A stretch of 19,155 bases of DNA from JBBDNV01 sp040877415 (GTDB taxonomy: Bacteria > Planctomycetota > Planctomycetia > Pirellulales > PALSA-1355): positions 1 to 19,155 of the forward strand of contig JBBDNV010000115.1 in NCBI GenBank assembly GCA_040877415.1, in the 5' to 3' direction. This document shows, in pieces, positions 7,460 to 14,358 of the stretch. The translations under genes were made by a program, and so were the position numbers. How positions within the stretch are numbered: position 1 is the first letter of the stretch; every line of letters begins with the position of its first letter. The notes under the pieces were generated by a model, which had not been told where the DNA came from, made no database searches, and saw only the letters and a list, made by a program, of their open reading frames with translations.

Positions 7460-7942
7460 TCAACCCCACCGGGCCTCGGGCTTGCCTTTCCACAGCCAGA
7501 TGATCCAGTCGACGTTCTTGGGCTCGCCGCCGAAATCCTTCAAGCGCGTCATGCACTGGCCGCGATGGTGCTGCGTGTGCATCGCCGCTTGCACCAAAGC
7601 CTCGGCCGCCGTGACCACGCAAGGCGGATCGGGAAACCAGGGGATTTGCACCGTCCGCGACAGCGTCTCGCTCGTCAAGGCCGCCGCGAAGCCGCCGAGT
7701 CCGCGGTGAGTCGCCACAGCACGGGTTTTCAAATCCTCATACGACGCCGGCGGGCCATCGGGCGGTCCGCCCGCCGCTTCGCCGTTCAAAACCGACAGGA
7801 ACCCCTGCTGGACGCCGACGACGTGCCCCACGCGGCGCCGCAGCTCCTCGTGATCGCGGGCCGGCGTTTTGCCCCACGTGTGAAAGAACACGGCATTGGC
7901 CCACTCCGAGTGCGCCATTAGTTCGCGTAAAAAATCAAGCAT
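7460..7942 (-). CDS. DinB-like (DinB/YfiT superfamily) four-helix protein
   Basis: 160 residues, typical for the DinB fold. The three-His metal site can be placed at His40 (RVGHVVGVQQGFL), His122 and His126 (AMHTQHHRGQCMTRL); the H-x3-H followed by RGQ is a DinB hallmark. The N-terminus LRELMAHSEWANAVFF matches the first helix, which in the family often reads H-x-x-W-A-N. Family members include metal-dependent thiol transferases that use bacillithiol, mycothiol or glutathione, but many are uncharacterised, so no reaction is assigned. The ATG at 7942 is preceded by GGAG with a longish spacer. It lies 26 nt downstream of the PepSY-like gene on the same strand, so co-transcription is likely. Confidence 0.87.
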   Translation of the reverse strand: MLDFLRELMAHSEWANAVFFHTWGKTPARDHEELRRRVGHVVGVQQGFLSVLNGEAAGGPPDGPPASYEDLKTRAVATHRGLGGFAAALTSETLSRTVQIPWFPDPPCVVTAAEALVQAAMHTQHHRGQCMTRLKDFGGEPKNVDWIIWLWKGKPEARWG

Positions 7943-7968
7943 GACACATCGCTCCCATGGGCATCAAA

Positions 7969-8472
7969 CTATTCGTTGAGGTCCTCACCCTTTTTCTGTT
8001 CTTCGCCCAGCACCTTGCCGGCCGGATCGAGCTTGACTTCCAGGCCGTCGTCTCCGGTCTTGAGCTTGTACTCGTAAAAGACCTTGGCCGATTCGCCTTC
8101 GCCCTCGGTCACTTTCTCGATCAACACGACCTTTGCCTGGGCGTATTTCTTGGCCACGACCTTCTTGACCGTCCCGGGAACGTCCGTCTCGGCGATCGTC
8201 TCCTCCACGGCCACCAGCCCGCCCGTCGGGTTGAACGACGCGTCCCATTTGCGCGTCCCTTCCTTGAGGCCGAATTCGAAAATCGTGTTGCCGTCTTCCT
8301 CCTCGCGTTCAATGCCCAGGATCTGGGCCTTGGGCCATTTAGCCTTTTCGGCCTTTGCCACCGCGGCGGGAACCGCTTCCAGCGACACCTTTTCTTCCTT
8401 GCCCGCGGCCGACAGCGGACCGATTCCGGCCACCGCGAGAACGATCACCGCGCTAAAGATTCTCAATCGCAT
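7969..8472 (-). CDS. Secreted PepSY-like domain protein
   Basis: 167 residues. The ATG at 8472 is chosen because AAGGAG lies 7 nt upstream and a signal peptide follows (MRLRIFSAVIVLAVAGIG..LSAAG). The mature part has two related halves of about 65 residues, each with a helix (VPAAVAKAEKAKWPKAQI; VPGTVKKVVAKKYAQAKV), then strands with a charged turn (EREEEDGNTIFEFGLKEG; VFYEYKLKTGDDGLEVKLDP) ending in a G-x-L/V-x-x-E strand. This is the pattern of PepSY-like (BLIP-fold) modules found in periplasmic proteins. The tail is highly charged (EEQKKGEDLNE). The role is probably ligand or inhibitor binding in the envelope, but the target is unknown. A longer in-frame start at 8502 lacks a ribosome site. 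Confidence 0.82.
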   Translation of the reverse strand: MRLRIFSAVIVLAVAGIGPLSAAGKEEKVSLEAVPAAVAKAEKAKWPKAQILGIEREEEDGNTIFEFGLKEGTRKWDASFNPTGGLVAVEETIAETDVPGTVKKVVAKKYAQAKVVLIEKVTEGEGESAKVFYEYKLKTGDDGLEVKLDPAGKVLGEEQKKGEDLNE

Positions 8473-8523
8473 GACATCTCTCCTTAAAAAGTGAACAGCC
8501 AATCTCGAAACGGCCCCCGTCTC

Positions 8524-9543
8524 TCATGCTTGACCTCCAGCCCCAAGCATCCGATCCAGCGAGTCGGAAGTCTGGTAGACGAGCGCTTCAGGGTAGTGCA
8601 TCCAGGGGTGAAAATACTCGAACGTCAGGTAGCCGCGATAGCCCGCCTCGTCCAAGGCCGCAATCACGGCCGGCCAATTCGTAGTGCCGTCCAGCAGCGG
8701 ACGAAACGATTCCAGCGAGTGGTCGGTCCCCTTTTTCGAAAACTCCTTGAAGTGAACGTTCTTGATGCGCGAGCCCAGGATGCGAATCCAGTGCTCGGGA
8801 AACTGGAACAGCATGATGTTGCCCGTGTCGAAATGAACGTGCAGCCGCGGGCTGGCGAAACTGTCGACGAATCGGGCCATCTCATCGGGGGTCATCAGGT
8901 AGCCGTTGAAGAAGATGTTCTCGATATTCAAGTTCACGCCCAGCTTTTCGGCCTGCGGCAGCAATTTTCCGATCGCTTCGCGGGCCCGGCGGTCGCAGAC
9001 GTCGTTGGCCACCGGCGCATAGTCGTCTCGCCACGGAATGTGCACCGCCCCGGGCACGACCAGCAGGTTTTCGGTGCCCAAATCGTGCGCCGCCCGCGTC
9101 ATCAAGCCGGCCAGCTCGAGCGAGCGGACCCGCTTCGCCGGGTCAGCCGTCGTCATCGGATACGGCCAGAACAGAAACGAGCACACGCCGCTGATGGCGA
9201 TTCCGATCTGTTCCGCCTGGCCGCGGATGGCGTGATACTGGGCCGTGCCGCTCCCCGGCGACAGGTCGTTCTCCAGATCGTAGTTCAATTCAATGCCGTC
9301 GAAGCCCGCGTCCTTGGCCAGTTGCAGGCATTGCGCCAGCGACATTTGATCCGGGTAGGGAAAGGCCCACAAGTTGATCGACTTTTTCATGTCGAATTTT
9401 CGCGCCGGGGGTTTTTGCGCGGCGTCCGCCCGGGTTTCGCTGCCGGCGAAGCCCGTGGCCGCTCCGCCGGCCGCCATCGCGCGCGCAATGGCCGCCCGCC
9501 GCGTCACGCGAGATTTTGCCCATGAATGCTCGTCCTGGAACAT
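8524..9543 (-). CDS. Tat-exported sugar phosphate isomerase/epimerase-like TIM-barrel protein
   Basis: 339 residues. The ATG at 9543 has GAGGAG about 7 nt upstream. A twin-arginine leader follows: VTRRAAIARAMAAGGAATGF. The rest is an AP-endonuclease-2 / xylose-isomerase-like TIM barrel with the expected metal ligands at strand ends: Glu208 (LNIENIFF), Asp239 (VHFDTGNI), His264 (KNVHFKEF) and Glu309 (LTFEYFHPW). The first strands are INLWAFPYP and GFDGIELNYD. Members isomerise or epimerise sugars or related polyols such as inosose; the substrate is not deducible. Tat export of this enzyme type is common in Planctomycetota and fits folding with bound metal before transport. It lies 51 nt upstream of the PepSY-like gene, so the three minus-strand genes may form one transcript. 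Confidence 0.9.
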   Translation of the reverse strand: MFQDEHSWAKSRVTRRAAIARAMAAGGAATGFAGSETRADAAQKPPARKFDMKKSINLWAFPYPDQMSLAQCLQLAKDAGFDGIELNYDLENDLSPGSGTAQYHAIRGQAEQIGIAISGVCSFLFWPYPMTTADPAKRVRSLELAGLMTRAAHDLGTENLLVVPGAVHIPWRDDYAPVANDVCDRRAREAIGKLLPQAEKLGVNLNIENIFFNGYLMTPDEMARFVDSFASPRLHVHFDTGNIMLFQFPEHWIRILGSRIKNVHFKEFSKKGTDHSLESFRPLLDGTTNWPAVIAALDEAGYRGYLTFEYFHPWMHYPEALVYQTSDSLDRMLGAGGQA

Positions 9544-9773
9544 GTTGGCGCTCCTCAACCCATTTACAGTGCCGTAGCCACATTGTCGGTCGGCGCGCAC
9601 CCGCGCTCAAGCAGGGCCCGAAGGATCATAAAGCGGCGCCGGCGACGTGGCCCGGCGATTTTGGGCCCAAATACCGCAGGCGGGCGCTGCGCAGTCGCTC
9701 GCGGCCGGGCATCCGCTGGCCATGACGGGGCTCCCCGTTGCCTGCGCCGCTCGCGCGGCTGATTCTTTTGTCG

Positions 9774-9807
9774 GCATCTTATCGGTGGGCTGTCGCCCAC
9801 CGCTACA
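9774..9807 (+). repeat. Hairpin repeat, copy A
   Basis: An 8-bp perfect stem CGGTGGGC/GCCCACCG (9783-9790 and 9795-9802, loop TGTC) sits in a 34-nt unit. The reverse complement of the unit recurs at 9988-10021 with 30 of 34 positions identical. Similar GGTGGGC palindromes are, from memory, dispersed in planctomycete genomes. Confidence 0.75.
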
Positions 9808-9987
9808 AACCTGGACCCCTCCGGGGCCAGAGCCGGCTCACAGCGGTCCCATACAGCAATGCGCGCCAGGGTGACAGTCGCCGTCGGAGCGCACGTTGCA
9901 CAAACGCTCGCGCCGCGCCGCGCCGCTGTCCAGGCCTGTAACGGCCGCGTGGCTTCGGCCAATAGTAGCCGCGCAGCGGCTTAGGCA

Positions 9988-10021
9988 TGTAGCGGCGGGC
10001 GCCAGCCCGCCGATAACATGC
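9988..10021 (-). repeat. Hairpin repeat, copy B (inverted)
   Basis: This is the inverted partner of the unit at 9774-9807. Its stem reads CGGCGGGC/GCCCGCCG, differing from copy A by one paired change (T-A to C-G) that keeps the hairpin. The loop differs by one base. The two copies enclose 180 nt. Confidence 0.75.
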
Positions 10022-10072
10022 GTTAACAAGTCATTAAGCCGCGTAAGCGGCGCAGGCGCGGCGGGGTCGACG

Positions 10073-10954
10073 TCACCCGCGCCGCCGGCGGCGCGGCTTC
10101 CCTTCGGCGGGCGCTTGGCTGTAATCGCCGAACGGCGCGTCGCGCTCGGTAACGGCCGCTCGCACTCCCTGCTCTTGGGCGGTGCGCACGAACTGGCGTC
10201 CCTCGGGCGTGTTGCGCATGATACCGTCGAGAATCGTGCCCAAGTATTGCGTGCTCTGCAATCCCATGTTGTCGAACGCCTGGTTGACGATCAGCTTCAT
10301 CGCGGCCAGTTGCGTGAGCGGGATCTGCGCCAGGCGCTCGGCCCAGTAGCGGGTCTTGTCGTCGAGCTCCTCGAGCGGGTAGGCGAAATTCACGAGCCCG
10401 ATTTGGGCCGCTTCCAGGCCGCTGACCGGTTCGCCCGTCAAGGCGTAAAACTTGGCCCTCGTCAGGCCCAGCCGATAGATCCACATGCCCGTGAGATGAC
10501 ATCCCCAAACCCGGCCATACGGGGTTCCAAAGCGGGCATCTTCCGAGGCGATGACCAGATCGGCGCACAGGGCCATTTCCGATCCGCCGCCGACGCACCA
10601 ACCGTGCACCTTGGCAATCACGGGCTTCGAGCTGCGCCAGATGCGCATGAAAGCCGGGATCGGCGCGGTAAACGGATTCGTCGCAGAAATCACATCCAGG
10701 CCCGGGTCGTAACCTTCTTCGGCCAGTCCTTCGTAGTGCGCGAGTCCTTCGGAAAAATCGAACCCGGCGCAGAACGATTCGCCCGCTCCCGCCAGAACGA
10801 TCACGCGCACGGCCCCATCTCGCTGCGCCTCGGCCAGGGCGGCGTCCGTTTCCTCCCACATTTCCGGCCGCAGCGCGTTGTGTTTCTCCGGACGATTGAG
10901 CGTGATCGTCGCGACAGAATCGTCCTTTTCGTAGCGGATCATGTTAAACGGCAT
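10073..10954 (-). CDS. Crotonase-fold (enoyl-CoA hydratase/isomerase family) protein
   Basis: 293 residues. The crotonase core is clear: TITLNRPEKHNAL, the oxyanion segment GAGESFCAGFDF, and GWCVGGGSEMALCADLVIASEDARFGTP. Glu126 (GGGSEM) matches the first catalytic Glu of enoyl-CoA hydratase (Glu144 in rat). Exactly 20 residues later, where the second catalytic Glu (Glu164) should be, there is Tyr146 (TPYGRVWG). A plain hydratase is therefore doubtful; an isomerase, hydrolase or lyase variant is equally possible. An insert of about 20 residues (EGLAHYEGLAEEGYDPGLD) follows the first oxyanion loop, as in some larger crotonases. The C-terminus ends in PRRRRRG. The ATG at 10954 has GGAGG 7 nt upstream. 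No neighbouring beta-oxidation gene is visible. Confidence 0.88.
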   Translation of the reverse strand: MPFNMIRYEKDDSVATITLNRPEKHNALRPEMWEETDAALAEAQRDGAVRVIVLAGAGESFCAGFDFSEGLAHYEGLAEEGYDPGLDVISATNPFTAPIPAFMRIWRSSKPVIAKVHGWCVGGGSEMALCADLVIASEDARFGTPYGRVWGCHLTGMWIYRLGLTRAKFYALTGEPVSGLEAAQIGLVNFAYPLEELDDKTRYWAERLAQIPLTQLAAMKLIVNQAFDNMGLQSTQYLGTILDGIMRNTPEGRQFVRTAQEQGVRAAVTERDAPFGDYSQAPAEGKPRRRRRG

Positions 10955-11102
10955 CGAAGCGCCTCCGAGAATGGGAACGCGAGCGGGCGAGCGTCACACC
11001 GACTTGCCGCGCGCAGCAACATTTTGGCGCGGCAAGGGCTCCGCGCTCAAGCGCCCCAAGCCTGGGGCGTGCCTGAATTCTTGCAGCGCTCGGGCGGCGC
11101 CG

Positions 11103-12251
11103 CTAGTAAACGCGATCCGTGTCAACCAGGAAGTAGCCGTTGTTGGCCACCGGCAGCGCGGGCATCCAGCACTGTCCGGCCACGGTCCTCGAGCGGGCGT
11201 TGTAGGCGGGGTAGAAGGACAGCCCGATCGAAAAATTCCAGGCGTCTTCCTTGGCCCCTTGCGGGCCAAGGGAAGCGGATTGGTGCATATACGTGATCAA
11301 AGCGGTCAAAGCGACCCGGTTGCTGAGCGGGGCCTGGGCCAAAGCTCCCACCGTGTAATCGCCCAGGCTGCCGCCGCCCACCAGTCGATCGTTTTCCGGT
11401 TTGCCGATCCACAGCCAGGTGTCCGACGCGCAGGGACCCCACTTGTAATGCCAATAGCCGTTCAGTTGATTGATCGGCCGCCACGACGTGGTCCCGAAGC
11501 CGCTGATAAACCGCGTGTCTCCGCGGGCCCGCCAGGTCCCCCAAATGCCGAATTCGTTCCAGGCGCTCACCGCGTAGCCTGCCTGGCCTCGCCATTGGCT
11601 GAGCGTCGGATTCTCGGCGAACTCGCCATAGTTGCTGTTGAGCATCCAGTCCTGGACCACCGCGCCGCTCCAGCCGGATGATTCATTGGCCTTGCGGAAC
11701 AGTCCGTACGTGACGAAGCCTTGTGCCTGGGCGTCGTCCTGGTGCGTAGCGCGATAGTCGGTGCCGGCCCAATTGTAGGCGCCGGCGCTGCCGCCGATCT
11801 GGAAACCAATTCCGGTAAGGTCGCTAATCCGCCCCAAGCGCGTGGCGAAGTTCACCCCGGCGTTGACGCCGTTGTTCTGCCAATTGCCGTCCGGGATGCC
11901 TCGCCAGGAGTCATAGTTGAGAAAGGCGATGACGCCCCGCCGCGGGCACTCCTGGCAGTACGGGCACAAGCAGCAGCCAGGGTCACTTTGCTGCGCGGTA
12001 TGGTCCCGCGGCGAGCTTTCGCCCGGCGACTCGATGATTTCCGGCTCCCATGCGGTGCCGCCCGGCGACCACGCATTGGCCCGTGAACCGACGGTGTCGG
12101 CGTGCGACCAAACGTGTGAGATCAGTCTGGCCGAATCGTCCGTCGTGTCCTCGGCGATGTCCGGAAGCCGCTGGCCGAGGGCGAGAGCCGCGCAAAACAT
12201 ATTGGCGGCCAGGGCCGGCCAGGCTCGCTTCCACAAGTAAGAGAATCGCAC
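11103..12251 (-). CDS. Secreted beta-barrel-like surface protein (planctomycete-type, possibly DUF6666)
   Basis: 382 residues with a GTG start at 12251, chosen because GGGAGGGAG lies just upstream. The leader (RFSYLWKRAWPALAANMFCAALALGQ) is signal-peptide-like. A linker to about residue 100 contains a Cys cluster (Cys93, 94, 96, 99, 102 in CCLCPYCQEC). After this come alternating, aromatic-rich strands with Gly turns, such as VIAFLNYDSWRGIPDGNWQN and GVNAGVNFATRLG, and a final strand ALPVANNGYFLVDTDRVY. The pattern suggests an outer-membrane or cell-surface beta-barrel. From memory it resembles proteins restricted to Planctomycetota and annotated DUF6666, but I cannot confirm the family. Ligand and role are unknown. 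Confidence 0.75.
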   Translation of the reverse strand: MRFSYLWKRAWPALAANMFCAALALGQRLPDIAEDTTDDSARLISHVWSHADTVGSRANAWSPGGTAWEPEIIESPGESSPRDHTAQQSDPGCCLCPYCQECPRRGVIAFLNYDSWRGIPDGNWQNNGVNAGVNFATRLGRISDLTGIGFQIGGSAGAYNWAGTDYRATHQDDAQAQGFVTYGLFRKANESSGWSGAVVQDWMLNSNYGEFAENPTLSQWRGQAGYAVSAWNEFGIWGTWRARGDTRFISGFGTTSWRPINQLNGYWHYKWGPCASDTWLWIGKPENDRLVGGGSLGDYTVGALAQAPLSNRVALTALITYMHQSASLGPQGAKEDAWNFSIGLSFYPAYNARSRTVAGQCWMPALPVANNGYFLVDTDRVY

Positions 12252-12347
12252 TGCTCCCTCCCTGGCGCGTCGTGGCTTGATGTGAACTCGCGCCGCGCAC
12301 CGGCGACTAGACGTGTTACCCCACAGCCGGACCTCAAGGCGAACGCC

Positions 12348-12379
12348 TTTCGAGAATTTGGGAACCGGCTAAAAGTTCC
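12348..12379 (-). promoter_or_regulatory. Candidate ECF sigma-type promoter upstream of the barrel gene
   Basis: On the minus strand GGAACTT (12379-12373) matches the classic envelope-stress ECF -35 element. TCTCGAAA (12355-12348) follows after 17 nt as a possible -10. The GTG start of the barrel-like protein lies about 97 nt downstream. The -10 match is loose. Confidence 0.3.
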
Positions 12380-12530
12380 AATCGGTTCGGATGTAACGGA
12401 TTTGACAGTTTTGATCGTGGCAGGCTTGCCACCGTTTTTTTCGATAGTTTCGGCGATAACCGCTACGGTTTGCCTAATGGGACGGGTCCTCCGGCGCGCG
12501 AGACCCCGGCTGGCGGCTCGAATTGCCCGA

Positions 12531-14000
12531 CTACAACTCCGCCAGCAAGCGATCCACCTCGGCCATTTGAGCTTCGACCCGCGAATGGAATTGGTTTCGG
12601 TCCTGCCAGCGCTGGAGTGCATGCACGCAATTGGCATCGAGCCCTTTGCCGGCCTCCTCGGACATGACCTCCTGGATCTTCCACCAGGGGATGGCGTCGC
12701 GGTAAGGGCGCTTGGCGGACATCGCTTCGCAAACGTCGGCAACGGCCAGCACGCGGGCTGCCCAGGAAAGCCGGGTGCCGTCGAGCCGCCGATGGTAACC
12801 GCTGCCGTCGAGCCGTTCGTGATGCGCGCCGGCCACGTCGGCGAGCGCGCCGAAGGCCTGGACCTGCTCCAGGATCTGCTGCGTGTATTGGGGATGTCTG
12901 CGTATTCGCTCGAATTCTTCCGCGGTGGGCTTTCCCGGCTTGTCCAGGATCCGGTTGGAAATACCCAGTTTCCCAATGTCGTGCAGCAGGGCCGCGCGCT
13001 TCAAATCGCGTTCCAACTCCGCCGAACAGCCGAATTCCCGCGCGATGCCGACGGCGATCTCGGCCACGCCGGTCGAATGCTGGTAGGTCCACGGACTCTT
13101 GGCGTCGACCACCTTGGCGAACGCTTCGGCCACGCGGTCGAGACACGTTTCATCGCCCAATAGCACCGCGTCTTCCGGTTCCCAGCGGCCTAGCTCGCCG
13201 AGGACGTCTTCGTCGAGCAGCCGATCCCAGAAGGAAGTGTCCCTTTTGAATGCCAAAAGCGCGTCGACCAGTTGCGGGTCGAACCACTCGCCGCGACGCT
13301 GCGTTGCGACGTCGATGGCCGATTCCAGGCCATACGCGGTGAAGAAGACTTCCACCGTTTGCGCCAGGCAGCAGATGCGCGCCAACAGGGAGATCTCTTC
13401 GCGCTCCAGCCCGCGCGGGTTGCCGCGGCCGTTCCAGTGTTCATCCAGATCGAAGATGGCTTGGGCGGTGGCCTCGGGCAAGCGCAGCATGCGGGCAATA
13501 TCGGCGCCGCGCTGGCAGCGGATTTCAGCGATCTTTCGGGCTCCCACCGGGCCCAACCGCGCGATTGCCGCGATTCGCAACAGCTTGTCGATCGCCGAGC
13601 CTTCCGGGGAGCAATGTTTCCAGCAGTGCTTGATGCACTGGCCGGCCTTGGTCCAGTCGATCATCCGGCCGGAACGCTTGACAAGCTGGTCGTCGGCGCC
13701 GAACAGGTACGCCATCTTTGCCGCGTTGCTGGAACAGCCGAGGTCTTTCAAGAGCGCCGCGTAAAACAGGGCCGAGCAATCGGCCGTCGATAGCCGCAGC
13801 TCCTCCGCCAGCCGCATGCTCACGAGCGCCGTGCGCATGCAGTGCCCCTCGGGATGCCCCTGCGTGATGTCAAGCGCCACCGATAAGGCCGAGATGATTT
13901 CCGAAAATCGAATCTCGTCGGCGACGATCAGCCGGCTGGCGGTGACAGGGTCGTCGCACGACGATCGGACGATCGGACGGTTCGAAGAGCCTGGCGACAT
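12531..14000 (-). CDS. Tandem HD / HD-GYP domain phosphohydrolase
   Basis: 489 residues. The C-terminal half (from about 310) is an HD-GYP-like domain: HSTGVAEIAVGIAREFG, His340-Asp341 in LLHDIGKLGISNRILDKPG, RRHPQYTQQIL, and His393-His394 in AGAHHERLDGSGYHRRLDG, then ADVCEAMSAKRPYRDA. Such domains commonly hydrolyse cyclic di-GMP; GYH replaces the usual GYP, a variant seen in related proteins. The N-terminal half repeats the architecture in degenerate form: GHCMRTALVSMRLAEEL, Lys85-Asp86 where HD is expected (LLKDLGCSS), and DEHWNGRGNPRGL (His188). It is probably a non-catalytic partner domain. The ATG at 14000 has a GAGG site; an upstream extension in frame to 14267 lacks domain features and crosses the divergent promoter. 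No membrane segment, so probably cytoplasmic. Confidence 0.88.
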   Translation of the reverse strand: MSPGSSNRPIVRSSCDDPVTASRLIVADEIRFSEIISALSVALDITQGHPEGHCMRTALVSMRLAEELRLSTADCSALFYAALLKDLGCSSNAAKMAYLFGADDQLVKRSGRMIDWTKAGQCIKHCWKHCSPEGSAIDKLLRIAAIARLGPVGARKIAEIRCQRGADIARMLRLPEATAQAIFDLDEHWNGRGNPRGLEREEISLLARICCLAQTVEVFFTAYGLESAIDVATQRRGEWFDPQLVDALLAFKRDTSFWDRLLDEDVLGELGRWEPEDAVLLGDETCLDRVAEAFAKVVDAKSPWTYQHSTGVAEIAVGIAREFGCSAELERDLKRAALLHDIGKLGISNRILDKPGKPTAEEFERIRRHPQYTQQILEQVQAFGALADVAGAHHERLDGSGYHRRLDGTRLSWAARVLAVADVCEAMSAKRPYRDAIPWWKIQEVMSEEAGKGLDANCVHALQRWQDRNQFHSRVEAQMAEVDRLLAEL

Positions 14001-14124
14001 GGTATTGCCTCTCACTGGTCGCGGATGCGGAAAAAAGCGCGCAGATTGCCATCCGAAATATAGGACACGCCGCCGAGGGGTTATTCCGGTTGTCCCGGCG
14101 GCGCCTGTGGAGTTGCCATTTTCC

Positions 14125-14152
14125 TTGCATCGCCCGCCGCGTCCGCTACAAT
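14125..14152 (+). promoter_or_regulatory. Sigma70-like promoter
   Basis: TTGCAT at 14125-14130 and TACAAT at 14147-14152 with a 16-nt spacer. The ATG at 14203 follows about 50 nt downstream, with GGGGAG as its ribosome site. Confidence 0.6.
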
Positions 14153-14202
14153 CGGTTCTGCTGGCCGGCGGAACCTGGACACTGATCACGGGGAGCGTCA
14201 AC

Positions 14203-14277
14203 ATGCGTCGCGCGGCGATCTTCCTTGCCCTGTTTGTGCTGGCACTCACGGTGCGCGGCACAGCCAAGGGCGCCTGA
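14203..14277 (+). pseudogene. Signal-peptide segment cut off by an in-frame TGA
   Basis: The ATG at 14203 has a strong ribosome site (GGGGAG, about 8 nt spacer) and a good upstream promoter. It encodes a 24-residue leader, MRRAAIFLALFVLALTVRGT plus AKGA, and stops at TGA 14275-14277. The next gene body is in the same frame right after this stop. I read it as the original start of that gene, separated by a nonsense change or by a pair of small indels. A sequencing error or a genuine short leader peptide are alternatives. Confidence 0.55.
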
Positions 14278-14358
14278 GGGGCTCGGGGCTGCCGGCCCGG
14301 TTCGGGCTCGGTTTTATCGCTGGGCAGTTATCAGCGCGCACTCTACGCCCAGGCGGAG

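Larger units (their letters stand above)
9544..10072. other. Gene-free stretch filled with palindromes
   Basis: No convincing gene. Short frames here are translations of inverted repeats. Beside the two named repeat copies, hairpins are seen at 9725-9738 (ACGGGG/CCCCGT), 9746-9759 (GCCGC/GCGGC), 9967-9981 (AGCCGC/GCGGCT) and 10038-10051 (GCCGC/GCGGC). The last two share the arm TAAGCCGC in opposite orientation. The stretch lies upstream of the Tat-exported protein gene and downstream of the crotonase gene, both on the minus strand, so it must also hold the promoter of the former. Confidence 0.6.

Noticed and set aside
8491..9525. A 344-residue plus-strand frame
   Set aside because: It lies antisense to the TIM-barrel gene, which has clear metal ligands, a Tat leader and a ribosome site.
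9774..10051. CRISPR-like array
   Set aside because: There are only two inverted copies, with unequal spacing between the various hairpins and no regular direct repeats. This is a palindrome cluster, not an array.
9896..11296. A 466-residue plus-strand frame
   Set aside because: It runs through the palindromes and antisense to the crotonase gene. The composition is Arg/His-rich shadow sequence with no domain.
12417..12441. Hairpin GTGGCA/TGCCAC followed by a run of T, looking like an intrinsic terminator on the plus strand
   Set aside because: No plus-strand gene lies upstream, and both flanking genes are on the minus strand, where no T tract follows the hairpin. The stem is only 6 bp.
14001..14267. 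N-terminal extension of the HD-GYP protein
   Set aside because: It is rich in Arg/Gly/Pro with no domain, and overlaps the plus-strand promoter and signal-peptide start. The ATG at 14000 has its own ribosome site.
14275..14277. TGA as a selenocysteine codon in the helical-repeat protein
   Set aside because: No selenoprotein family resembles the product, no clear SECIS-like hairpin was noticed just after the TGA, and a nonsense change or leader peptide explains it more simply.
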